From an uncultured Eubacteriales bacterium (lineage in GTDB: Bacteria > Bacillota > Clostridia > Christensenellales > Borkfalkiaceae): 64,000 nt of DNA. Of this stretch, positions 1-8,500 are shown one piece after another. How positions within the stretch are numbered: position 1 is the first letter of the stretch; every line of letters starts with the position of its first letter. The position numbers were made by a program, and so were the translations under genes. The notes below the pieces were generated by a model, which searched no databases, had not been told where the DNA came from, and saw nothing but the letters and a program-made list of their open reading frames with translations. Where the stretch lies: positions 1 to 64,000 of the forward strand of contig CAJLRM010000008.1 of assembly GCA_905209085.1 (NCBI GenBank), written 5' to 3'.

Positions 1-666
1 ATATCGGCATTTACCAACTTATGAAAAGATAATCAGAAATTTAGTAAGTTTTTGTTATAAAATAAATTTACAATCTATCCGAAAAAGGGGAAAAATCGTT
101 TTTTCAAAGTTGTGGCCTGAAAAAAATAGCCTCCTCCCGTGTCGGAAGCAAGGCGTTTTTTTCAGGAACAAAAATTAGGAAAAGAGAGGAAAAAAAGAGG
201 CTTTACACAAGAGAGCGAAGGGGAGAAAAGAAGGGATAAGGAGGGGCAGGGAAGTAACGAGGAAGAGGAGAAGAAAGGAATAAGGAAAAAACAAGGCAGG
301 GAAAAGCGCAGGGGGCGGGACGGCGGAAAGGGTAAAAAGAGTAAGCGACGACAGAGTTGCCGCCAAGAGTCCTTTGTGGAAAATCGCAAAATCCGCGTCG
401 CTTGAAGATTGCCTCTTCGAAAAAGTTAAAAAATAGGGAAGCGACGGTTTTGAAATAAGCGCCGCGGGGAGTCGTGCCCATGTTTCTATTTTGCGGAATG
501 TTTTTGTTCGCAGAGCATACTTGACGATCAAAAACAACCGTTTACCCCGCACGGAGAAATACTTTGCCGAACGTCGTGACGATTGGAAAAGAATGGCCGG
601 CGGGAGGATAAAAAGAACGCCGTAACACCGAATGGCGTTACAGCGTTTTATGTAGATAAAAACAAT
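1..666. other. Non-coding region before the first gene
   Basis: No convincing gene is seen here. The first 120 bases are AT-rich, and about 140-400 is a strongly purine-biased stretch whose open frames in either direction are low-complexity (Lys/Glu/Arg or Leu/Ser/Phe) and lack ribosome sites. The only supported element is the minus-strand terminator near the right end. Confidence 0.55.
605..647 (-). terminator. Intrinsic terminator of the first AraC gene
   Basis: On the minus strand a 12-base stem (616-627 with 636-647, two G-T wobbles) closes a short loop and is followed by TTCTTTTTAT. It lies about 20 bases past the stop of the AraC gene, so it most likely ends that transcript. Confidence 0.75.
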
Positions 667-1530
667 TCAATCGTTTGTGGCGACGCTCGTTCCTTTATGG
701 GAGTTTTTCTTTCGGTATTCCGAAGGCGTCATTCCCATATGGGTCTTGAATGCCTGGGTAAAATTTAAAGGCGTAAATCCGACGGCTGCGGCGATCTGGC
801 TGAGGTTGAGTTCGCTGTCCAGGAGCAGAACTACCGCGGCGGAAATGCGGATACTGCATAGATACTGCCCGGGCGTGTAACCCGTTTCCTGTTTAAACAG
901 CTTGATGAAATAGGTACGATTTACAAAAAGATGGGAGCAGATATCCTGACAGGTGACGTCGTACTGATAATTTTTCTGCATATAGTCCAGCGCTTTGGCG
1001 ATCAGGGCACTTTTTTTAGGCGGCGTGCTATTTTCCGATTGTTCGCGGAAGAGAATGGCGAAGATATTATAAAAATCGGAGAGCATTTGAAGGGGCGCAT
1101 ACGCTTCGCGTTTTTGCATCGTTTCAAAGACCCTGGCAAAATAGCGGATGAGGTGCCTGCTCTTTGTTTCGAGAACGGGAGATTCGGGGGAAAGCCCTGT
1201 CCGCTTTAACAGTAAATTGGCATATTCTCCTTGAAACGTAAGCCAATAATAGCGATAGGGATCGGTGTCGTCCGAGCAGTAAAGGCACGGCGTCATGGCG
1301 GGCACAAGAAAAATACAGCCCGGATAAACGGGGTGCTTTTTCCCCGCAATTTCGATAAAGCCCCTGCCTTTTGCCACATATTGAATGGTGTTCGTCGGGT
1401 TGAAACCGTCGGCGTTGTAGCGGTGCCGGGTTTCGTTTTGCAGGCCCGCCCCGACGATCTGAACGTCCACGCAATTGACAAAATCGTTCCAGATAGAGAT
1501 GTTTTTTTCGTGTCGGTCGATATGTTTCAT
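667..1530 (-). CDS. AraC family transcriptional regulator
   Basis: This is a 287-residue regulator with an N-terminal cupin-like sugar-sensing half (about residues 10-165) and a C-terminal pair of helix-turn-helix motifs (about 190-280). The second motif reads LSQIAAAVGFTPLNFTQAFK, the usual AraC signature. I chose the ATG at 1530 because TTGGAG sits six bases upstream; an in-frame TTG at 1542 overlaps that ribosome site. The gene is divergent from the ABC-transport and glycosidase operon starting at 1917, which suggests it controls that operon in response to an imported sugar. Its ligand cannot be read from the sequence. Length and domain order are normal for the family. Confidence 0.93.
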   Translation of the reverse strand: MKHIDRHEKNISIWNDFVNCVDVQIVGAGLQNETRHRYNADGFNPTNTIQYVAKGRGFIEIAGKKHPVYPGCIFLVPAMTPCLYCSDDTDPYRYYWLTFQGEYANLLLKRTGLSPESPVLETKSRHLIRYFARVFETMQKREAYAPLQMLSDFYNIFAILFREQSENSTPPKKSALIAKALDYMQKNYQYDVTCQDICSHLFVNRTYFIKLFKQETGYTPGQYLCSIRISAAVVLLLDSELNLSQIAAAVGFTPLNFTQAFKTHMGMTPSEYRKKNSHKGTSVATND

Positions 1531-1577
1531 GGAAAACTCCAAACAGACAAATTCTATGTTTTTGTAAACAAATAATA

Positions 1578-1607
1578 TTGAAATGGGCGCCGATTAGAAA
1601 TTATAAT
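1578..1607 (+). promoter_or_regulatory. Candidate sigma-A promoter for the ABC operon
   Basis: TTGAAA at 1578-1583 is followed after 18 bases by TATAAT at 1602-1607. It is oriented toward the permease gene and would give a transcript leader of about 300 bases. Confidence 0.6.
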
Positions 1608-1694
1608 AGAAATGCAAAGAAAGGGTGAAAAGATTATGTAAAAGATAAGATGTTTTATAACGGAAGAAGAGGGAATATTTTACAAATAACTCGC

Positions 1695-1708
1695 TTCCGC
1701 GTGCGGAA
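1695..1708. promoter_or_regulatory. Palindromic operator candidate
   Basis: TTCCGC-GT-GCGGAA is a perfect inverted repeat. It lies about 90 bases downstream of the predicted -10 box of the operon promoter, inside the leader. Binding by the adjacent AraC protein is possible but not shown; AraC sites are more often direct repeats, so another regulator could use it. Confidence 0.4.
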
Positions 1709-1916
1709 ACTATATGTTCTCTGCCGATACGCCGAAGAATTTATCGCTTTTATTTTATAATAAAACGCACGAAAACGCAAGCCGAAAAGAGCCGTTTTTA
1801 AAAAGCGTCAAAAAGAATTTCCGGCGACGGAGCAGGAAGGCTTTTCCGTCAGAAAAAGACAGACGACAAAAAACAGGGTGCCGCCCGATCGGCGCCGCGA
1901 GGGAGGAGAAATCCGC

Positions 1917-2915
1917 ATGAAAAAGGAAACGACAGCAGAAGCCGAGAAAAACGTAGGGGAAGCGAGTCGGAAGGGGGCGGCGGAAACGCCCGGAAAGAAA
2001 AATATCTTTCAAAGACTTTGGAAGGAACGTGCCGGGCATTCGATGGTACTGCCGGGCATTATTTTGTTGATTATTTTTTCATACATACCCATTTACGGCA
2101 TCGTCGGTGGATTCAAGGATATGTCCTATAAGGCGTTCACCTTTTTCGACGCGCCTTGGGCTAGAAACGAAGCGGGGCAGCTGGATCTGTTCAAACATTT
2201 CCGCGCCCTTTTCCGCGATCCTAAAATTTGGCGGATTCTGTGGAATACGGTAGGAATCAACCTGATCTGCCTCGTCGTCAGTTTTCCCTTGAATATTATC
2301 TTCGCACTGCTCTTGAACGAACTCAAAAGTCAGTCCTATAAAAAATTTGTGCAGTGTATTTCTTATCTTCCCTATTTTTTGAGCTGGATCGTTTACTGCG
2401 GCATCGTCATCAAGATCCTCGATCCCGTGCGCGGACTTTTTCCCGGCTCTAATATTTTGGACAATCCCCGTTATACGTGGGGAATCGCTATCGTTTCGGG
2501 GATTTTGAAAAATATCGGCTGGGGCTCCATCGTCTATGTCGCCGCTCTTTCCAATGTCGATTCGAGCCTTACCGAAGCGGCGGCGCTCGACGGGGCAAAT
2601 CGTTTTCAGCGGATCGTTCACATCAACCTTCCCTGCATTACGCCCACCATCGTGCTCTTTCTCGTGTTTACGATCAGCGGACTTTTGGGCAGCAATTTCG
2701 ATCAGATGCTGGTCTTGAAATCCAATATTGTGGACAGCACGAATGCGGAAGTGCTCGATACGTATATTTACGACATCGCGCTCGGCAATACCCGCACCTT
2801 CGCAGGGCAGTCGATGGCGACGGCGGCGGGGCTGCTGCGTTCGCTCATCGCGCTGGCGCTGCTGCTGCTTTCGGATCGCGTTTCGAGAAAGCTGACGGGC
2901 AGCGGAATTTATTGA
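1917..2915 (+). CDS. Carbohydrate ABC transporter permease, LplB type
   Basis: This 332-residue inner-membrane protein has a charged cytoplasmic N-terminus of about 45 residues and then about six membrane segments. The ABC contact loop EAAALDGAN starts near residue 220, as in the MalF-like LplB family of polysaccharide and oligosaccharide importers. The ATG at 1917 follows GGGAGGAG. It is the first gene of a run with a second permease 13 bases downstream and a binding lipoprotein. No ATPase gene is present; importers of this class often use an unlinked MsmK-type ATPase. The substrate is inferred only from its glycosidase neighbours. Confidence 0.93.
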   Translation: MKKETTAEAEKNVGEASRKGAAETPGKKNIFQRLWKERAGHSMVLPGIILLIIFSYIPIYGIVGGFKDMSYKAFTFFDAPWARNEAGQLDLFKHFRALFRDPKIWRILWNTVGINLICLVVSFPLNIIFALLLNELKSQSYKKFVQCISYLPYFLSWIVYCGIVIKILDPVRGLFPGSNILDNPRYTWGIAIVSGILKNIGWGSIVYVAALSNVDSSLTEAAALDGANRFQRIVHINLPCITPTIVLFLVFTISGLLGSNFDQMLVLKSNIVDSTNAEVLDTYIYDIALGNTRTFAGQSMATAAGLLRSLIALALLLLSDRVSRKLTGSGIY

Positions 2916-2928
2916 GGAGGCGAAAAAT

Positions 2929-3825
2929 ATGATTGTCGGAAAACAGAGTCGGGCGTCAAAAATTTTCGACGCCGCCAATGTGATCTTTATGATCGTCATT
3001 CTCCTTTTGACGCTCTATCCGTTATGGTACGTCGTGGTTGGCTCCTTCAACAAGGGGCTGGACTTTATGAAGGGCGGAGTCTATTTCTTTCCGCGCGCGT
3101 TTACTCTGGAAAATTATAAGGCGGTGCTGCGCGAGGAATCCATTTACCGTGCGTTCGGCGTCACGGCGCTCAGGACGGTGATCGGGACGGTGGGGCATAT
3201 CGTCGTGGTGCTTACGTTCGCTTACGGATTCTATTTCTGCAAACTCACGGGAAAGAACTTCTACGCGATACTCTGCCTGATCCCCATGTTCGTAGCGGGC
3301 GGAACGGTACCCTATTATCAGGTGATCGTCAAGCTGCACCTCAACAATACCTTTTGGGTGTATATCCTGCCGGGACTATTCAGCTATTGGAACGTGCTCA
3401 TCGTCAGAACCTTTTTCACGGGGATCCCCGAAGCGTTGGTGGAATCGGCGAGGATAGAGGGCGCGGGGGAGTATCGGATACTGTGGCAGATCGTGTTTCC
3501 CATTTCCCTGCCCGTGGTGGCGGCGCTCGTCATTTTTACGAGCGTAGGGCATTGGAACAGCTATTTCGACTCCATGATCTTCATGAGCAGCCGCAAAGAG
3601 CTATATACGTTGCAGCACATCGTCATGAAACTCGTGACGGAAAAGGACGCGGCGAAAAATATGGCGTCTTCGGGCGTCAATCTCGGCATCGTCAGCAACA
3701 ACGTCACGTCCGATTCCATTCAATTCGCGTCCATCATCGTGTCAATTCTGCCCATCGTCGCCGTGTATCCCTTCATGCAAAAATATTTCATCAAGGGCGT
3801 GCTCATCGGCTCCGTAAAAGGCTGA
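2929..3825 (+). CDS. Carbohydrate ABC transporter permease, LplC/YtcP type
   Basis: This 298-residue membrane protein is the second half of the importer channel. It has about six membrane segments and the contact loop ESARIEGAG starting near residue 172, and it ends with the characteristic IKGVLIGSVKG tail of this family. A GGAGG site precedes the ATG. It is 13 bases after the LplB-type permease and is followed by the binding protein, so the three genes should form one transcript and one transporter. Nothing is truncated. Confidence 0.94.
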   Translation: MIVGKQSRASKIFDAANVIFMIVILLLTLYPLWYVVVGSFNKGLDFMKGGVYFFPRAFTLENYKAVLREESIYRAFGVTALRTVIGTVGHIVVVLTFAYGFYFCKLTGKNFYAILCLIPMFVAGGTVPYYQVIVKLHLNNTFWVYILPGLFSYWNVLIVRTFFTGIPEALVESARIEGAGEYRILWQIVFPISLPVVAALVIFTSVGHWNSYFDSMIFMSSRKELYTLQHIVMKLVTEKDAAKNMASSGVNLGIVSNNVTSDSIQFASIIVSILPIVAVYPFMQKYFIKGVLIGSVKG

Positions 3826-3867
3826 GGAGAATAAAAAGAGAATTTCAAGGAGGAAATCAGTACATTT

Positions 3868-5463
3868 ATGAAACGAAACAAACTGCTTTTTTGCGCGGCG
3901 AGCGCCGTATTGACGGTATCCATGCTGTCCGCAGCCTGCGGCGGTCCGAGTACGGAAAAGGACGGAAAGACGCATTTCGATTGGTATGTCAATATCTCGG
4001 CGTTTAAGGACTACGAAAATACGCTGGTGGATCAGGTGCTGGACGAAAAATTCGAGGGCATGGTCATCGATTTCCGCGACGGTTCCAGCGGCGACGATCT
4101 CTTAGGCATGATTATGGACAGAAATCTGCCCGACATCGTGACGGTGGAGGTGGGAAAAACAGAGCTTATTCAGACTATGGTGGAAAGCGGTCAGGTATAT
4201 TCCTTAGACGAGTTGTGCGAGCAGTACGGGGTGGAAAATTTCATTCCCGAGGATATGCGTACGCTTCGGGGCTTCGACGGAAAGATGTACGGCGTCGTCA
4301 GTCATTTCTGGAATACAAATACGCCCAAGGAACAACTTTTGTCCTCCAATATCATGATCGCAAGGAAGGATATTCTCGACGCGCTGAATATCGACCCCGC
4401 GGAGATCACTTCCCTCGGCGCTTTGGAAGACGCGTGCGCGAAATATATGGCGAGCGATTTAAAATCAAACGACGTGGTGGCGTATTTCGACAGCACGAAG
4501 GGGGAGAGCTGGCGGGAATATATGGCGGTGGACAGGGAATATGACGAGAGCAATTTAAACGCGGGCGACCGCGGCGTCGAGTCCCCGAAAGCGGGCGATT
4601 TCCGCGAATGGAACGCCACGGACGAAACGCGGGAGATCATCGCGCGGCTCAACCGCTTCAAGACAAAGGGCTATCTGACGGAGAACGTGCTTTCAGGGCG
4701 GCTCGACGAGCATACGATGCTGGCGACGAGCGGCGCATTCATCGCCAATATCAATTGGCCCAACTGTTATGTGCGTTTGCAGGAGTCTATTCGGGGCGGC
4801 ACCGAATGGGTGGAAGTGGGACCTATCCGCAACGACGAAAACGACGAGCCGATGCTGACGCCCTGGACGATGAACGGATATCTGGAAACGTTCGTTTCCA
4901 AAAATTGCAGGAATCCCGAAAAGGCGATAAAACTGCTTTCCTTTCTTTACAGCGACGAGGGACAGGTGCTCAGCAAGTTCGGCATCAAGGGCAAGACGTA
5001 CGACGTGGATGAAAACGGTCAGTATTATTATCTTAAATATTATTACGACCACACCGAAGAAGAAATGATGCGGGAAGTGGGGCTGGGCTGGCTCTCGGTG
5101 CTGCTCGAAAGGACGGATTTTCTCTACTCCGTGCAGGCGGAGCCCGACGATCCCGCCGCGCAAGCCGTATATAACTTTCTCCATTATTTTTCTCAGTGGG
5201 CGTACGACGACAGGCTGTTCAACAATCTCAATCCCGACTCGGGAGATCTCGCGGTGCTCAACAATCAGATATGGGGGCAGTTTAACTGGACCAAGATGGT
5301 AAACGCGGGCAGCGAAGCGGAAGCGAAAAAAATGTTCGACTCTACCTGGGAAACGATGGTGAATATGAAATATCAAAAATGCAAGACCTTTATGGACGAA
5401 AGATTCCATTCGAAGAAGGACGCCTTGGGGCTCGATTATGCCTGGCCTCCTTTCCAAAAATGA
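3868..5463 (+). CDS. Extracellular sugar-binding lipoprotein of ABC importer
   Basis: This 531-residue protein has a signal peptide ending in the lipobox LSAAC, with lipidation expected at Cys24, followed by a long solute-binding fold of the family 1 type found with LplB/LplC permeases. Unlike most lipoproteins in this window it has almost no Ser-rich linker, as expected for a binding protein that must dock on its permease. The AGGAGG site lies 13 bases before the ATG. It should capture an oligosaccharide outside the cell and deliver it to the two upstream permeases. The ligand is unknown; the GH97 gene downstream points to an alpha-linked glucoside or galactoside. Confidence 0.9.
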   Translation: MKRNKLLFCAASAVLTVSMLSAACGGPSTEKDGKTHFDWYVNISAFKDYENTLVDQVLDEKFEGMVIDFRDGSSGDDLLGMIMDRNLPDIVTVEVGKTELIQTMVESGQVYSLDELCEQYGVENFIPEDMRTLRGFDGKMYGVVSHFWNTNTPKEQLLSSNIMIARKDILDALNIDPAEITSLGALEDACAKYMASDLKSNDVVAYFDSTKGESWREYMAVDREYDESNLNAGDRGVESPKAGDFREWNATDETREIIARLNRFKTKGYLTENVLSGRLDEHTMLATSGAFIANINWPNCYVRLQESIRGGTEWVEVGPIRNDENDEPMLTPWTMNGYLETFVSKNCRNPEKAIKLLSFLYSDEGQVLSKFGIKGKTYDVDENGQYYYLKYYYDHTEEEMMREVGLGWLSVLLERTDFLYSVQAEPDDPAAQAVYNFLHYFSQWAYDDRLFNNLNPDSGDLAVLNNQIWGQFNWTKMVNAGSEAEAKKMFDSTWETMVNMKYQKCKTFMDERFHSKKDALGLDYAWPPFQK

Positions 5464-5508
5464 GCTTTTAGGCGGCGGACGCTATAAAAAAACCGGGAGG
5501 AAATAACG

Positions 5509-8500
5509 ATGAAAATAAAGACGAAACTAATCGCGGCACTTGCCCTTGCCTGTGCGTTTACGGGCGGCGCGGGTATTTTGAAGGCGAGCGCGGCGAACTA
5601 TCCCGCACAGAGCCTTCGACTCGATTTCGACGGGGATTTGCCCTCGAACGCGGTGTATGACGGACTGGCTCCCGTCGCGGGCGGCGTAGGGACGAAAGGC
5701 AGGATGATCTCTATGGAGGGCGCAGGCAGGGTAGAAGTCAACGCTCTGCCTTACGCGGAGGAGGGATATACTTTTTCCGCGTGGGCGAAGATCGGCAGCA
5801 AAGACAACCGCCTGTTCAGCGTGGACACGGAAAACGGCACTTATTCGGTGACGGCCGGCGGTTTTAAACTGGAAGGGGACGACGGGGTGGCGGCGGACGG
5901 CACACAATCGGACGGCGCCTATGTGTACGGCACGGACACCGCCGAGAAGCTCGTTTCCTCCGACTGGCATTACATAACCGCCGTCATCACCGACAGCGAA
6001 TTGAGATTTTATCAGGATACGGAGCTTTGTTATATCCACAGCGCTTCCAGACTCGCTAACGTGAAATTTTTTAAGGGCATGATGGCGGAGCTGCGCAAGG
6101 GTACGGTATATATCGGATCGTCGCAGCAGGAGTTGGACACCCTCTGTCTGGACGAAGTGACCTTTTCTTCTCAGCCCGTCTATGTCAAGGGAGATATGCT
6201 CCGTTTGATGAGCGTGGGCAGCCACAGCGCCGACATTCAAGCTGTCATCCAGGGAATGAAGGGGGATTCTTCTCTCCCCGCGGGCGCCGCGCCGCTCCTG
6301 CACTACACCTTCGACGAGGACGCGGACAGGGATTCCGCGGGCGGCAACGTGGTTTCGTTTGCCAATCAGGGTACGCGCACGACGGCGGGGAGCGAGGTGC
6401 AGGTGGGCGGACTCGATTTGGGAAGCTATATCGCGGACGGAAAAGTGCATCTCAGCGGAAAGCAGGGATATGTCAAACTGCCCGAAAATATGTTTAAAAA
6501 CGTTTCGGAATTTACGCTCTCCTTCGATTTTCAACGCGAGGTGCCTTCGAGAAACGACTGCATGATCTATATGTCCCGATACGAGGGTCCGCATACGCTG
6601 AAAGCGGACGGCGGCTCCACCTATTATGAAAGCCGTTTGCAGGCGTTTAACGGCGTGTTTGTTCCGTCGGGCGCTACGGCGAGCCTCTGCCACGATTTAT
6701 ACGCCAACCGCGACGCGGAGCAGTCGACGGGCTGTCAATATACGAAAATGCCCATTTGGTCGGACACCGCCTGGCATACGTACACGTGCACTTTCAAGGG
6801 CGGCACGATGAGCGTCTATATGGACGGACTCTTTATCGTTTCCTCTTCGAACAGCGTGGATCTGCAAGCGTACGTCTATAACTTCATCGGCGGCACTTCT
6901 TACGACGCCGCCTCGAAGGACCCCGGTCAAACGGTGCAGGACGCGTTTTTCGACAGGGATTTCTTTAAAGGGAGTATCGACAATATTCTCTTTTATGACT
7001 ATGTGGCGGACGCCGGTCAAATCGCGGCGTTTACTCATAATGTGGAGGAGGTCGTGGTGGACCTGCCCTCGGGCGCGTCCTCCGTGGGGGATAACTACGC
7101 GGTAAACTTCAATAAGTACGGCACTTCCTTCACTCCCGATTTTTCGGGAATAGATATTTCCCGTTCGGGCGTTTCCTATGTGCAGCATCCCTATACCCGC
7201 GCCATGTATCCCGTCCGCGTGGTGGTCCGCGACCCCGTGAACGCGGAAAAGAGCGTTACGGCGGACTATCTCACCCGCAATGCCCTGCCCGATCTTTACG
7301 AATTTGCATACAGCGACGGCTCCAAGGAAACGCTGGCGCTCTCTTGGGATAAAAAGTACGCCTATTCCGAAACCGCGGTTCTCTATACGGGCACGGCGAC
7401 GGACAGCTCGGGGCGAAAAGCGTCCTTAAAATTGACCGTCACGGGAAAGATCGGTGAAAGCGACCTTACGGAGCTGATTGCCGAAACGGAAAAGATCCTT
7501 TCGTCGCAGGAATACGTCGCCTCCACCCAAACGGCGTTCGGTGCGGCGGTGAAGAAGTCCCTGGCCGCCGCGAAGGCGTATGCGGGCGGCGCGGCAGGCG
7601 CGGAATATAAAAGGATATACGTCGCGCTCGCAGACGACTATCTTTCCGTAGCGGACCAACTTCTTTCCTCTGCCGAAATCAAGACGGCGCTCGAAGAATT
7701 CGTCGCGGACGGTTTCGACGAATATTGCGACGAGGAGGCGGTGGCGGAGTACGCGGACGCGTATAAGGAGGTGCAGGATCTCCTTTCCGAGGCGGACTCG
7801 GCGGAAGAGATCGCAGAAAAAATAGAGGTGCTGGCACAGAAGTACGGAAAACTTAACGTGTTGAGGAAGTATCTGGGACTGGTGGGCGACGTGGTAACGG
7901 ATAAGGGCGGATACAAGCTGCAAATCCCGCAGACGGGCAGCGATAACGTCAACCTTCTCGCCACCAATTATCTGACGGGGGAATTTACGGTGGAATTCGA
8001 CGCGCTGTATCCCGATTTTGTGGAAAATCAGCTGTCCTATTCGGCGCTTAGCTTTAACGCGCAGCATCTGAATATCGGCAGTATCCGCTATTTCGGGGAA
8101 TGGTACAGCGCTGACGTCAAGCCCACCTCCCTTTTGAGAATCGATTACAGCGATTATATCCTCATGCCCTACCAAAAGCAGATGGAGGAAATAAATCTCC
8201 AAAACTCGCTCAAAACCATCGATTTGAGAGCCAAAGACCAATCTTTAAGCGCGCTTACGGGCGCGGAAAAAGAAAAGGTACAGGCCGAAATGAAAATTTT
8301 GGAAGCGGAGATCGCGGAACTCACGCGGCAATACAGAGAATTGGACGAAATGGTCAAACAGCTGGGCAGACAAGAGTCGTACATACTTCTCACCCGCGAC
8401 GAAGCGGTGCATATCGTCGCCCGGAGGATGATCGACGGGGACAGATCGTATATCGAAGTCACACTTTCCCAAAGCACTTTCGAGCCTGTCGTTTACGTCA

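Larger units (their letters stand above)
1531..1916. other. Divergent regulatory region between AraC and ABC operon
   Basis: This 386-base gap holds a rightward promoter-like pair at 1578-1607 and a perfect short palindrome at 1695-1708, leaving a leader of about 300 bases before the first permease. A weak in-frame GTG at 1878 is not preferred as a start because a GGGAGGAG ribosome site precedes the ATG at 1917. Confidence 0.6.

Noticed and set aside
139..405. Open frame of 88 codons at the left end, with overlapping minus-strand frames of 75-125 codons
   Set aside because: Lys/Arg/Glu (or Leu/Ser/Phe) low-complexity composition from a purine-rich tract, no ribosome site, no recognisable domain.
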